A stretch of DNA of 40,619 nt. It comes from an uncultured bacterium. GTDB taxonomy: Bacteria > Acidobacteriota > Thermoanaerobaculia > Multivoradales > J023. A program made the position numbers and the translations under genes. Below the pieces are notes generated by a model. That model was not told the DNA's origin, searched no databases, and was given only the letters and a program-made list of their open reading frames with translations. Positions 23,816 through 32,327 of this stretch are shown one piece after another. Position 1 is the first letter of the stretch. Each line of letters starts with the position of its first letter. The DNA lies in assembly GCA_937948815.1 (NCBI GenBank), contig CALFAM010000065.1:1-40619 (forward strand), written 5' to 3'.

Positions 23816-26656
23816 CTAGTCAGCGCCGAGCACCGCCACGGGATCGAGGCGAGCTGCCTGCCGAGCGGGTAGGTAGCTCGCGAGGATCGAGACCGCGAGC
23901 AGCACGGCCGCACCCGCGGCAAAGGCGAGCGGGTCGTGTTGATCGACCTCGAAGAGCAGGCTGGTCAAAAGGCGGGTCGAAACCCAGGCCACGAACGTGC
24001 CGAGGGCGATCCCCACGGCAACCGCCCGCAAGCCCGATCCGATGACCATCGACTGTACCTGGCCGTTGCGGGCGCCGAGCGCAATGCGCACGCCCAGCTC
24101 ACGGCGCCGCCCAGCGACCCAGTAGGCGGTCACGCCGTAGGTCCCCACCGCGGCCAGTGTCAACGCCAAGAGGGAAAAGGCCAGCAAGAGCGAGGTGAGC
24201 ACGCGGGTATCGCCGATCGCCTCGTTGCCGATTTGCTCGACCGTCCGCACGCCATAGATCGGCAACCCGGGCTGGGCTTGGCGCATCACGGAGCGGATGT
24301 CCGGTACCAGTGTCAGGGGCTCACCATCGGTCTTGATCAGGACCGTTGCCCATCTCGGCCCCGCCTGCCGGGCCGAGACATAGGCTTCGAGCATGATGCC
24401 CTCGACCGGATGGGCATAGAGAACGTCATCCACCACGCCGACCACTTCCGCGGAGCGGTTGCCTCGGGTCAGGCCCATACTCAGCGCCATGAGCCTCCCC
24501 ACCGCGTCCGCGGTGCCGAAGAGCTCTTGCGCGGCACGCCTGTTCAGAACCACCACGGGCGGCGCATCAGCGTGGTCACCAGGCTGGAAGCTCCGTCCGG
24601 CGAGAAGGGGCGTCCCGAGCACGCGGAAGTAGTCGTCCGAGACGTAGTGGACACCGATGCTCGGTCGGCTGTTGTCGATCACCGGCGGCTCACCGTTGGT
24701 CGACTTCACGAGCGTGGTGTTGTCGTGATCGGCCAGCGGCGCGCTCCCGATCGCCGCGCCACGAACGCCGGGAATGCTCCGGAAACGCTCGAGCAGATCG
24801 GCGTGGACGACGTGGGGCTGATCGTTCGAAGGATGATCGCGCCCCAACTCGTAGCGAAACGCCAGCAGCCCGCTGGTTTCGGCCCCGACTTCGACCCGGG
24901 CCAACCGCGCCAAGCTGCTGATCATCAGTCCGGAACCAATGGCCAGGGTCACCGCCAGCGCGGTCTGCCCGCAGACAAGCGCCGCACGTGAGCTCCAGAT
25001 TCCGCGTCGGCCGGCCGTGCCAGACACGAGACGCAGGGCCCGCTGCGGCACCCGCACCAGTCTGGAGAGACGAAGCGCCGGCCCGAGCCCGAAGAGCACA
25101 CTGATCACTGCCGCCAGCACGAACGCAAAGACCAGACCCGAGAGTCCGAGCTCGAGGCCATCGAGATGGGTGAGCTCGAGATAGCCATTTCCTTCTCGGA
25201 AGGTTTCGGGCCACGCGGCCATGAGCCCGGCCATGCCCCAGCGGGCGATCACCACACCCGCGGCCGCGCCCGCCACCGCCAGCAGCCCGGCCTCGAACAT
25301 GACGTGTCGAACGATCGTCGCGCGCGAAGCCCCCAACGCGCCGCGGATCGAGATGGAACGCTTGTGCCCGTCAGCCCGTGATTCGAACAATGCCGCCAGG
25401 TTGCCACACGCGATCAGGACGATGAGCCCCGTAGCCGCCAACAGGACCCACAGAGACCGTTCCGCGTTGGGGCTTCGGCGCGCCACGGCCAGGCTGCGCG
25501 CGCCTACGCCGATCGGCTCGTCGAAGTATTCGTCCGGATGGGCACGGTCGATCACCGCACCGATGGTGTCGAGCTGCGCATTGAGCTGCGCGAGCGTGGC
25601 CTCCGGGTGCAGGCGACCGACCAGGTCGAACCAATGCGCGTGGGCCATCTCGAGCTGCCGTGGTTCGGTCAGCACGGGCAGGGACGAGAGCGGCAGCCAG
25701 AGGTCAGCGGGCCCTGACAGTCCCTGGAAATCTGGCCCCATGACACCGACCACGGCGACGGGCTGACCGTTGAGCTGGACATCTTGGCCAACGACATTCG
25801 GGTCACCACCAAAGTGGCGCTGCCAGAAGTCGTGTCCGAGCACAGCAACGAGCTGCGGTGGGGGGACGCCGTCTGTTGGTTCTTCACGCGCGAAGAACCG
25901 GCCAGCGACTGGTTGGGCGCCCAACATGGCGAAGTACGAGGACGAAACCACCTCCGCGTCGACTCGCAAGGCATCGCGATCGCCGTTGCGCGCCAGCGTC
26001 AGAGGTCGACGCGTAAAGCCCGCCACCGGGTCGACCACGAGGTCCGGCTGCTGGAGGAGCACCTGGTGTTTGGGATACGACCAACCGGCGAGCGCTGGCT
26101 CCGGCTGATTCGGAAAGGTGAATTCCATGTCGAGCAGGACCAGCTCCTGCGGCGATGGATAGGGCGGAGGTGCGAGAATCGCCGCGCGAACGGCACTGAA
26201 CATGGCGCTGTTCAGGCCAATGCCCAGCGCCAGAACGGCCACCGCAGCCACGCTGAAGGCTGGCGCGTTGCGGAGCGAACGAAGCGCATAGCGGATCTCG
26301 GAAGCCAGCTTCTCGCGCATGGGCGTCGTAGACCTCTTGGGTGTCGAACGTGAACCGAGGGGTGGCGCCGGGGGCGTCGCGCCGCGGAAGACGCCGCGCG
26401 AGCGTTCGTGCATGGCCTGCCAGCGTGCGTGCAAGCCACAGCTCACCACGTCCAGGAGCGCGCGTAAGGCGAGCCGAGGTCGAGCTTGCCGGTTGCCTGG
26501 CACGGCGGACGCGCGGTGCACCGGGTCGCGGAGCATGGCGCGGAATGCGAAGCGCATCTCCTCGCCGAAACGTGCGCGCAGGTGACGGGGAAATGCGAGC
26601 AAAGCCAGGCCGAACAACCGTTCAAACCCGCCGCGTTCGAACCCGCCGACGCTCAT
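23816..26656 (-). CDS. Orphan MacB/FtsX-type permease with N-terminal extension, coupled to PadR
   Basis: The 946-residue protein overlaps the PadR stop by four bases (ATGA). Its first 110 residues form the extension typical of the PadR-linked subgroup, with ALLAFPRHLRARFGEEMRFA (19-38). A second module starts at EKLASEIRYALRSLRNAPAF, with the first membrane helix after it. Next come the MacB periplasmic core (HDFWQRHFGGDPNVVGQDVQ, then GVMGPDFQGL), an FtsX domain with IRGALGASRATIVRHV, a second periplasmic region, and a C-terminal FtsX domain with LGVRIALGARNGQVQSMV. No ATPase gene is nearby. It is only distantly similar to the other orphan permease at 16474-18957. Expression is probably controlled by the PadR protein from the shared promoter. 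Confidence 0.9.
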   Translation of the reverse strand: MSVGGFERGGFERLFGLALLAFPRHLRARFGEEMRFAFRAMLRDPVHRASAVPGNRQARPRLALRALLDVVSCGLHARWQAMHERSRGVFRGATPPAPPLGSRSTPKRSTTPMREKLASEIRYALRSLRNAPAFSVAAVAVLALGIGLNSAMFSAVRAAILAPPPYPSPQELVLLDMEFTFPNQPEPALAGWSYPKHQVLLQQPDLVVDPVAGFTRRPLTLARNGDRDALRVDAEVVSSSYFAMLGAQPVAGRFFAREEPTDGVPPPQLVAVLGHDFWQRHFGGDPNVVGQDVQLNGQPVAVVGVMGPDFQGLSGPADLWLPLSSLPVLTEPRQLEMAHAHWFDLVGRLHPEATLAQLNAQLDTIGAVIDRAHPDEYFDEPIGVGARSLAVARRSPNAERSLWVLLAATGLIVLIACGNLAALFESRADGHKRSISIRGALGASRATIVRHVMFEAGLLAVAGAAAGVVIARWGMAGLMAAWPETFREGNGYLELTHLDGLELGLSGLVFAFVLAAVISVLFGLGPALRLSRLVRVPQRALRLVSGTAGRRGIWSSRAALVCGQTALAVTLAIGSGLMISSLARLARVEVGAETSGLLAFRYELGRDHPSNDQPHVVHADLLERFRSIPGVRGAAIGSAPLADHDNTTLVKSTNGEPPVIDNSRPSIGVHYVSDDYFRVLGTPLLAGRSFQPGDHADAPPVVVLNRRAAQELFGTADAVGRLMALSMGLTRGNRSAEVVGVVDDVLYAHPVEGIMLEAYVSARQAGPRWATVLIKTDGEPLTLVPDIRSVMRQAQPGLPIYGVRTVEQIGNEAIGDTRVLTSLLLAFSLLALTLAAVGTYGVTAYWVAGRRRELGVRIALGARNGQVQSMVIGSGLRAVAVGIALGTFVAWVSTRLLTSLLFEVDQHDPLAFAAGAAVLLAVSILASYLPARQAARLDPVAVLGAD

Positions 26657-27009
26657 CGTGACGACTCGGGCAGGAGCGCTTGCCTGCGCGCCATGTCGAC
26701 CAGCCGCTCAAGGCGCTCCGCCTCGGCGCGCGCCAGGCTCAAGCCGCGCTCGGTTGCCCGGTAGAAGCGACGTCGTGCATCGCTGTCCTCCCCTGGAGGC
26801 GGATCCACCTCCTCCACCAGGCCGTCATCGAGCATGCGCGCGATCGAGCTGTACAGCGTGCCGGGCAGCAGCACCTCGCGACCGGCCGTTTCCTGGGCGA
26901 AGCGCTGCATGATCGCGTAACCATGATGGGTCTCGTGCCCGAGCATCACGAGGATGTGAAAAATCGGCGCGCGCAGTGGGCGGTGGGTTGACGTGGATCG
27001 GTGCGGCAT
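26653..27009 (-). CDS. PadR-family transcriptional regulator
   Basis: The 118-residue protein is a compact PadR winged helix: FHILVMLGHETHHGYAIMQ, then LLPGTLYSSIARMLDDGLV as recognition helix and EDSDARRRFYRATERG as the wing. A C-terminal dimerisation helix of about 25 residues follows. PadR proteins usually repress the operon that contains them and are released by a small ligand or stress. This gene is the promoter-proximal member of a two-gene operon with a large orphan permease, an arrangement repeatedly seen in Acidobacteriota. A perfect palindrome lies between the likely -35 and -10 boxes, 29 bases upstream of its ATG. The start is supported by GAAGGAAA. Confidence 0.93.
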   Translation of the reverse strand: MPHRSTSTHRPLRAPIFHILVMLGHETHHGYAIMQRFAQETAGREVLLPGTLYSSIARMLDDGLVEEVDPPPGEDSDARRRFYRATERGLSLARAEAERLERLVDMARRQALLPESSR

Positions 27010-27036
27010 GCGTTTCCTTCAAATCGATCTCAAGAA

Positions 27037-27066
27037 ACTATATTTCAATAAAATATAGAAACGCAA
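27037..27066 (-). promoter_or_regulatory. Promoter and palindromic operator of the padR-permease operon
   Basis: On the minus strand, TTGCGT (27061-27066) and TATAGT (27037-27042) are separated by 18 bases, an acceptable sigma-70 promoter in an AT-rich island unlike the surrounding DNA. A perfect inverted repeat, CTATATTT-N5-AAATATAG (27038-27058), fills the spacer and overlaps the -10 box. A repressor bound there would block RNA polymerase. Autoregulation by PadR is the natural reading but is inferred. Confidence 0.65.
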
Positions 27067-27133
27067 CACCTCCGCACAACCAGGTCCACCAACACGGAAT
27101 GAGTCCAGGCTCTGAAAGGGCCGATGCGTAAGA

Positions 27134-27175
27134 CCCGGGGCTGGCGATACGCCGCGCTCCAGCGGCAGCCCCGGG
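27134..27175 (-). terminator. Stem-loop downstream of the cox-type operon
   Basis: CCCGGGGCTG (27134-27143) pairs perfectly with CAGCCCCGGG (27166-27175). An inner CCGC/GCGG stem (27152-27155 with 27162-27165) lengthens the hairpin. Read on the minus strand it lies after the CoxM stop but is separated from it by the inverted-repeat element at 27193-27357. It ends in GGGTCTTACG, so the U-tract is poor. It may be the original operon terminator, now displaced. The rest of the 344-bp gap between the PadR gene and CoxM shows no gene. Confidence 0.45.
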
Positions 27176-27192
27176 CAAGAGGAGGGAAGGCT

Positions 27193-27357
27193 CTAGTGCA
27201 CTGCGCGATTAGAACCTTCCCATTTGGCCGAGGATTTGGTGGTCCTGGCCAGGCGCGCCGACGCAAGAAGAGCCGAGCTCTTTCAAGGAGGTGCAACGCC
27301 GCCAGGGCCGCAAAGGCCCGGCGGAAATGGGAAGGGAATAAGCGAACAGCGCACTAG
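27193..27357. mobile_element. MITE-like 165-bp inverted-repeat element flanked by CTAG
   Basis: Two 33-nt arms, 27193-27225 and 27325-27357, are inverted copies matching at 26 of 33 positions. The outermost seven bases (CTAGTGC) and innermost eleven (CCTTCCCATTT in the left arm) are identical. The core of about 100 bp has smaller palindromes (AAGAGC-CGA-GCTCTT; GGGCC-GCAAA-GGCCC) and no gene. Both ends carry CTAG, and an insertion at TA within CTAG is the known preference of IS630-type elements. A TA duplication would then bound a non-autonomous derivative. The right end supplies the TAG stop codon (27354-27356) of the CoxM-like gene. The 7 mismatches between arms suggest an old insertion. 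Confidence 0.6.
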
Positions 27358-28205
27358 GCGTTGGCGCGGTCGCGGGCGCAGGCCAGGGCGCGCCGCCCGT
27401 AGACCCGGGCCAGATGCAAGCGGTAGTCACCCGACGCGTGAAGATCGCCGAGCGGGTCATCGGTCGACCAGTCGGCAAGCGCGGCCGCGATCGCCTCATC
27501 ATCGACCGCGGTGCCGATCAAGGACGAAAGGTCAGCAACCGGCGGCACCGCGGCGACGCCATTCCACGCCAGCCGCGCCTCGGTGCACTGGCCGCCTTCC
27601 ATCACCACGACCGCCGCCGCACCGACCACGGCGTAGCCGGATGCCGGATGCTCGTGCTTGGCATAGCACACGCCGGCACTGGACTGCATGGGTACGTCGA
27701 TGGCGGTGAGCAGCTCGTGCTCGTCGAGGTCGGTCTCGAGCAAGCCGGTGAAGAAATCGCTGGCAGCGACCTGGCGGGAACCCTCGTTGCCGGTGATGTG
27801 AACCGACGCACCGAGGGCCACCAGTACGGCCGGAAGATCGGACGCTGGATCGGCATGCGCGATGTTGCCCCCGATCGTGCCCCGGTGCCGCACGGCCGGA
27901 TCAGCGATGTGGGCCGCAGCCTCGGCGACCAATGGTGCCCGCTCCGCGACCATCGGATCCGTGGCCAACGCATGATGCGTCGTCAGCGAACCGATCCGCA
28001 CACCATCCGCTGTGGCATGCGGCCCGCGTAGCGAGGCGATTCGGCCGATGTCGATCACGACCTCCGGTGCGGCGAGTCGCAGCTTCATCATCGGCAGCAG
28101 GCTGTGGCCACCCGCCAGCAGCTTGGCGTCCTCGTGCTCACGGAGCAAGCGCAGGGCTTCGTCGACACTCTCGGCACGGTGATAGTCGAACGCTGTGGGG
28201 AACAT
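27354..28205 (-). CDS. Molybdenum hydroxylase FAD-binding subunit (CoxM-like)
   Basis: The ATG at 28205 shares a base with the large-subunit stop (TGATG), giving 283 residues; a longer open frame upstream is a shadow. It has the two FAD-pyrophosphate motifs of the CO dehydrogenase medium subunit family, AGGHSLLP (31-38) and TIGGN (110-114). PTAFDYHRAESVDEAL opens the protein and the C-terminal domain is complete. It passes electrons from the iron-sulfur subunit to an acceptor, probably quinone. It is the last gene of an S-L-M operon. The stop codon lies in the CTAG end of an inverted-repeat element, so the original C-terminus may have been slightly different; the length is nonetheless normal for the family. 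Confidence 0.92.
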   Translation of the reverse strand: MFPTAFDYHRAESVDEALRLLREHEDAKLLAGGHSLLPMMKLRLAAPEVVIDIGRIASLRGPHATADGVRIGSLTTHHALATDPMVAERAPLVAEAAAHIADPAVRHRGTIGGNIAHADPASDLPAVLVALGASVHITGNEGSRQVAASDFFTGLLETDLDEHELLTAIDVPMQSSAGVCYAKHEHPASGYAVVGAAAVVVMEGGQCTEARLAWNGVAAVPPVADLSSLIGTAVDDEAIAAALADWSTDDPLGDLHASGDYRLHLARVYGRRALACARDRANA

Positions 28206-30574
28206 CAGGCGTCTCCCTGGGCCGAGGCGTTTGCCATCGCCCGCCAAACCCGCTCGGGTGTGAGCGGCATGTCCAGGTGCTTGACGCCGAGATGGGACAG
28301 GGCGTCGACCACTGCATTGGTCACGGCAGCCGGCGACGCGATCGCGCCAGCCTCGCCGATGCCTTTGACACCCAGCGGATTGTGGGGACAAGGCGTAATG
28401 GTGTGAGCGGTCTCGAACGACGGTAAGCGATGGGCGCGGGGCAGCGCGTAGTCGAGCAGGGTGGCGGTTACCAGCTGCCCGCTTTCGTCGTAAACCCCTT
28501 CTTCCCACAACGCCTGACCGACGCCTTGAGCGATGCCGCCGTGGACCTGTCCAGAGACGATCATCGGATTGATCAAGTTGCCGCAGTCGTCGACCGCGAT
28601 GTACCGATCCAGGGTCACCTCGCCGGTATCGCGATCGATCTCGACCACCGCGATATGGGTGCCGAACGGGTAGACGAAGTTCGACGGATCGTAGAAGGTC
28701 GACTCCTCCAGGCCCGGCTCGATGCCTTCCGGCATGTCGTGTGCGAGGTAGGCCATCAGGACGACCTCCCCCCAGGTCTTCTTGCGCGCCGGCGCGCCGG
28801 CCACACGGTAGGCGCCCTTTTCGAAGACTACGTCGTCCTCGGCAGCTTCGAGCATGTGGGCTGCGATCTTGCGCCCTTTGGCAATCACCTTCTCGAGGCT
28901 CTTGACCAGCGCGCTGCCACCCACCGCGAGTGAGCGGCTGCCGTAGGTACCCATGCCGAACTGGACCTTGTCCGTGTCACCTTGGATCACCTCGACTTGC
29001 TCGACATCGATGTCCAGCTTGTCGGCGACGATCTGCGAAAAGGTGGTGTGGTGTCCCTGCCCATGCGACGAAGCACCGGTGAAGATGCTCACCGAGCCGG
29101 TCGGATGGACCCGAACCCGCGCGCTCTCCCACAGACCAGCCTGGGCGCCCAACGAGCCGACGACCTGCGAAGGCGCCAGGCCACAGGCTTCGATGTAGCT
29201 CGAGAGACCGATGCCGAGCAACGGCTTCGAAGCATCGTCACGGCGCGCTGCTTGCTCGGTGCGCAAGGCCTTGTAGCCGGCCAGATCCAGCGCTTTGTCG
29301 AGCGCGGGCTCGTAGTTGCCGCTGTCGTATTCGAGCGCCACCTGGGTGGGATAGGGAAACTGGTCGGGCTGCACGAAGTTGTGGCGACGGATCTCGGCAG
29401 GGTCGAGGCCACAGACATCTGCCGCCGCGTCGAGCAGACGCTCGACCACGAAGGTCGCTTCCGGCCGACCGGCGCCACGGTAGGCGTCCACCGGCGCGGT
29501 GTTGGTGAACGTGCCCAGCACGTGCACGTGGATCGCCGGGATGTCGTACTGACCGGAGAGGAGCGTGCCATACAGGTAGGTCGGCACCGCCGGCGCGAAG
29601 GTCGACAGGTAAGCCCCCATCGCGGCCCAGGTCTGCACCCGCAAGCCGATGATCTTGTGATCGTCGTCGAGCGCGATCTCGGCGATCGACACATGGTCGC
29701 GGCCATGCGCGTCCGTCTGGTTGGCTTCGGAGCGTGTGGCCACCCACTTCACCGGCCGCCCGAGCTGGATCGAGCACCACGATGCAATGGCCTCGTCTGG
29801 ATAGTGGTGGATCTTCGAGCCAAAGCCACCGCCGACCTCCGGCGCCACCACCCGGATCTTGTGCTCGGGCATACCCATCGACGCCAGGGTCATCAGCAGG
29901 CGCTGGAGATGGGGGTTCTGGGTGGTCATGTGAAGCGTGAGGTTGCCGGTCGCCGCGTTGTAGTCAGCGAGGGCCGCGCGCGGCTCGATCGCGTGAGGGA
30001 TCAACCGGTTGTTGCGCAGCTCGACGCGTGCCGTCCGTGCGGCGGCGGCAAAGGCGGCGTCCGTCTTGGACGAATCTCCGAGCTCCCAATCGAACGATGT
30101 GTTGCTCGGTGCGTCGTCGTGAAGCTGAGGCGCATCGGCGGCCGTGGCCGCGAGCGGATCGGTCACCGCGTCGAGGGGATCGAATTCGACGACGACGGCA
30201 TCGGCTGCATCTCGCGCCAGGTAGCGGTCGGTCGCGACCACCACGGCGACACCGTCTCCGACATAGCGAACGGTCTCGGTCGCCAGCAGCGGATGCGCCG
30301 GGGTCTTGATATCCGGCAGAAGCCACCCCGTCGGCACGACGCCTCCGGCTTTGCCCTTGACCAAGTCCTTGCCGGTAAAGACGGCCAACACACCCGGCAT
30401 CGCGCGCGCGGCTTCGGTATCGATCTCGGTCACGCGGGCGTGCGCATAGGGGCTGCGGACGATCGCGGCGTGGACCATGCCGGCGACCTTGAGGTCGTCG
30501 GTGTAGCTGCCTTTCCCCGTGATCAGCGCCGGATCCTCGCGGCGCTTGACGGACGAACCGATCACCCCGCTCAT
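28205..30574 (-). CDS. Molybdenum hydroxylase large subunit, form II CoxL-like
   Basis: The 789-residue protein belongs to the xanthine oxidase/CO dehydrogenase family and binds molybdopterin cytosine dinucleotide. Typical segments are [18 protein letters not shown] (11-28), [10 protein letters not shown] (245-254), and KGIGEAGAI near the C-terminus, with the catalytic Glu. The active-site loop reads [13 protein letters not shown] (361-373). AYRGAGR is the form II signature; genuine CO-oxidising form I enzymes have AYXCSFR, with the Cys that holds copper. This enzyme therefore lacks that Cys and more likely hydroxylates an N-heterocycle or aldehyde, though CO oxidation by form II has been proposed. 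The start overlaps the small-subunit stop by four bases. Confidence 0.92.
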   Translation of the reverse strand: MSGVIGSSVKRREDPALITGKGSYTDDLKVAGMVHAAIVRSPYAHARVTEIDTEAARAMPGVLAVFTGKDLVKGKAGGVVPTGWLLPDIKTPAHPLLATETVRYVGDGVAVVVATDRYLARDAADAVVVEFDPLDAVTDPLAATAADAPQLHDDAPSNTSFDWELGDSSKTDAAFAAAARTARVELRNNRLIPHAIEPRAALADYNAATGNLTLHMTTQNPHLQRLLMTLASMGMPEHKIRVVAPEVGGGFGSKIHHYPDEAIASWCSIQLGRPVKWVATRSEANQTDAHGRDHVSIAEIALDDDHKIIGLRVQTWAAMGAYLSTFAPAVPTYLYGTLLSGQYDIPAIHVHVLGTFTNTAPVDAYRGAGRPEATFVVERLLDAAADVCGLDPAEIRRHNFVQPDQFPYPTQVALEYDSGNYEPALDKALDLAGYKALRTEQAARRDDASKPLLGIGLSSYIEACGLAPSQVVGSLGAQAGLWESARVRVHPTGSVSIFTGASSHGQGHHTTFSQIVADKLDIDVEQVEVIQGDTDKVQFGMGTYGSRSLAVGGSALVKSLEKVIAKGRKIAAHMLEAAEDDVVFEKGAYRVAGAPARKKTWGEVVLMAYLAHDMPEGIEPGLEESTFYDPSNFVYPFGTHIAVVEIDRDTGEVTLDRYIAVDDCGNLINPMIVSGQVHGGIAQGVGQALWEEGVYDESGQLVTATLLDYALPRAHRLPSFETAHTITPCPHNPLGVKGIGEAGAIASPAAVTNAVVDALSHLGVKHLDMPLTPERVWRAMANASAQGDA

Positions 30575-31050
30575 GACGCTGCTCCTGCCATGCGCTTGGC
30601 CGCCGACTGCACGGCCCGAACAATGTTGTGGTAGCCGGTACAGCGGCAGACGTTGCCTTTGAGCGCCGTGCGAATCTCGGCCTCGCTCGGATCCGCGTTC
30701 TGACCGAGCAAATCAGCGGCCGCCATGATCATTCCGGGCGTGCAGTATCCGCACTGCAAACCATGCTCATCCCAGAATCCCTGCTGCAGCGGATGCAGGT
30801 CGTGCTCGCTGCCCAGGCCCTCGATCGTGGTGATCGAGCAGCCGTCCGCTTGTACGGCAAGCTGGGTGCACGCGCGCACCGACTCGCCGTCGATGAGCAC
30901 CGTGCAGGCGCCACAGAGGCTCGTCTCACAACCGACATTCGTGCCGGTCAGCTCGAGCTCCTCGCGCAGAAAATGAACGAGCAGCGTTCGCGGCTCGACT
31001 TCGCACTCGTGGGTCTTGCCATTGACCTCGACCCGAATCGTCCGGCCCAT
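30571..31050 (-). CDS. Molybdenum hydroxylase [2Fe-2S] subunit (CoxS-like)
   Basis: The ATG at 31050 is chosen because the product then begins with the family-typical [18 protein letters not shown], and GAGGA lies at good spacing; the longer open frame adds unrelated residues. It has 159 residues. The plant-ferredoxin-like cluster is bound by Cys41, 46, 49 and 61 ([10 protein letters not shown] then C). The second, proximal cluster is bound by Cys100, 103, 135 and 137 (CGYCTPGM and CRCTGYHNI). All eight ligands are present. It moves electrons from the molybdenum centre to the FAD subunit. First gene of the S-L-M operon; the maturation genes often found with such operons (CoxD, E, F, G, MoxR-like) are absent here. 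Confidence 0.95.
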   Translation of the reverse strand: MGRTIRVEVNGKTHECEVEPRTLLVHFLREELELTGTNVGCETSLCGACTVLIDGESVRACTQLAVQADGCSITTIEGLGSEHDLHPLQQGFWDEHGLQCGYCTPGMIMAAADLLGQNADPSEAEIRTALKGNVCRCTGYHNIVRAVQSAAKRMAGAAS

Positions 31051-31330
31051 CGCGTCATCCTCACCCACTGATAGCGCACGCCACCAGCATCGTTGCGCCC
31101 GTCGAACACGCTCGGCATCCGGCTCGACGACGGCGTGGACAGGACTTCGTTGTAGCGAATCCACTACCCGGAAATCAGGTAACGGTGATCGAGAAACTGA
31201 GATCAGGCTACCACAGCGCTCGCGTCGGTTTCGCCACCCAGCAGGGAGCCCAGCGGCCGCCGTGCAACGCCCTGGCAGCCCGCCCGGCACCGTGGTGACG
31301 TGCCGGCCGTGGTAGGCTGAAGGTCTGCCC
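31051..31330. other. 280-bp divergent intergenic region
   Basis: This region lies between the CoxS-like gene (leftward) and the PssA-like gene (rightward) and must hold both promoters. A 7-bp inverted repeat, CCGGCAC (31284-31290) with GTGCCGG (31300-31306), lies 25 bases upstream of the rightward start. I see no strong sigma-70 boxes and no small gene. Confidence 0.35.
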
Positions 31331-32086
31331 GTGTTGACTTCTGAAACACTGCTCCCCCGTCGCGCCTGGCTTCCGGCTGCTGTCACAGCGGCCAATATCG
31401 GTGTGGGCTTCGGCTCGATGCTCGCTGCCAACACCGGTCGATTCGAAACAGCTGTCTATTTGTTGTTGACCTCGATCATGCTCGACATGACCGACGGGCG
31501 ACTGGCGCGCCGCTTGCGGGCCACCAGTATCTTCGGACAACAGCTCGACAGCTTGAGTGACGCGCTGAGCTTCGGCGCTGCTCCAGCCTTTCTGGCCTAC
31601 GCGGCCATCCTCCACGAGCTCAGCTGGCTCGGAATCGCCGTCAGTCTGCTTTACCTCCTGGCCGGCATTTTCCGTCTGGCACGCTTCAATGTCATCGCCG
31701 ACGCGCACGACAAGGCCGCGCGGACGACCGGAATCCCGATCCCGATCGGAGCCGGCTACGTCATGGCTGTGGTGCTGATGCGCGACGCGATCTCGCCGGT
31801 GTGGGCCGCGGTCGTAGTGTTGGCCATGGCTGCGGGCATGGCCTCGCGGTGGCGGCTGCCCGACCTGAAGGGCACCAACATCGTCAGCGCGCTGCTGCTG
31901 ATCGGTCTGGTCAACTACTTTGCGGTGGTTTTGCGGCCGAGTTGGGCGACGGTCATCTGGTGGAATGTCTGGAACGTGGTCATCCTGATCGCTGCCAGTC
32001 TCCAGGACCGCAAGCTCTTGTCGCTCGATTCAGAGTCGGTCAGCGACAATGGTCTCGAGCACGCGCGGGAAGCGCTCGATCCTTGA
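31331..32086 (+). CDS. pssA: CDP-diacylglycerol--serine O-phosphatidyltransferase
   Basis: The 251-residue protein starts at GTG (31331) with only a weak GAAGG upstream; the next codon, TTG, is an alternative. It has the CDP-alcohol phosphotransferase motif in full: Asp55-Gly, Ala-Arg at 59-60, Gly69, Asp73 and Asp77 ([19 protein letters not shown] continuing to SLSD). It is preceded by a helix ([16 protein letters not shown]) and followed by about six further helices. The order and length fit the type II PssA of most bacteria, which makes phosphatidylserine, the precursor of phosphatidylethanolamine. The PSD decarboxylase usually adjacent to pssA is not within the window. PgsA-type activity is a minor alternative, but ARFN after LAGIFRL is PssA-like. 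Confidence 0.85.
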   Translation: MLTSETLLPRRAWLPAAVTAANIGVGFGSMLAANTGRFETAVYLLLTSIMLDMTDGRLARRLRATSIFGQQLDSLSDALSFGAAPAFLAYAAILHELSWLGIAVSLLYLLAGIFRLARFNVIADAHDKAARTTGIPIPIGAGYVMAVVLMRDAISPVWAAVVVLAMAAGMASRWRLPDLKGTNIVSALLLIGLVNYFAVVLRPSWATVIWWNVWNVVILIAASLQDRKLLSLDSESVSDNGLEHAREALDP

Positions 32087-32327
32087 GATGGCGCTGCCAT
32101 CGCGTCAGCGCCGCTTTCCCGTGCTGCACCTTGCGCCTCGCATCTTGCACGAATCGATCCGCTAGGCACCAAAGGCACCATCCGCCTTTCTAAATACAAA
32201 AGTATCTTCATATTTGAAGCCATTGACCTAAACCATCCCCCTAGGCCTTGCCCCGAGCAGCCATCACCTATCGGGTGAACGTGTGGCATCTCAATTCCGA
32301 GGTGCCGGAGAGATCAAGGGGGATCTC
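32087..32327. other. 241-bp intergenic region with AT-rich island and weak hairpin
   Basis: AAAGGC (32171-32176) pairs with GCCTTT (32184-32189) and is followed by CTAAAT, a possible weak terminator for the PssA gene. The stretch 32190-32240 is markedly AT-rich for this genome and probably holds the promoter of the next gene. It includes the small palindrome CTTCA-TATT-TGAAG, but I cannot assign definite -35 and -10 boxes. Confidence 0.4.

Noticed and set aside
27193..27357. Integron attC site or a structured small RNA
   Set aside because: The arms lack the R and L box signatures of attC, no integrase is near, and the CTAG-bounded inverted repeats fit a MITE better; a transcribed RNA cannot be excluded but has no promoter I can see.
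27209..27502. Small protein-coding gene reading out of the inverted-repeat element
   Set aside because: The frame overlaps the CoxM-like gene out of phase, has no ribosome binding site, and its tail is merely translated element sequence.
28982..30634. A 550-codon open frame antisense to the CoxL-like gene
   Set aside because: The opposite strand carries all the molybdenum hydroxylase motifs; the antisense product is rich in Arg, His and Gly without any recognisable domain.
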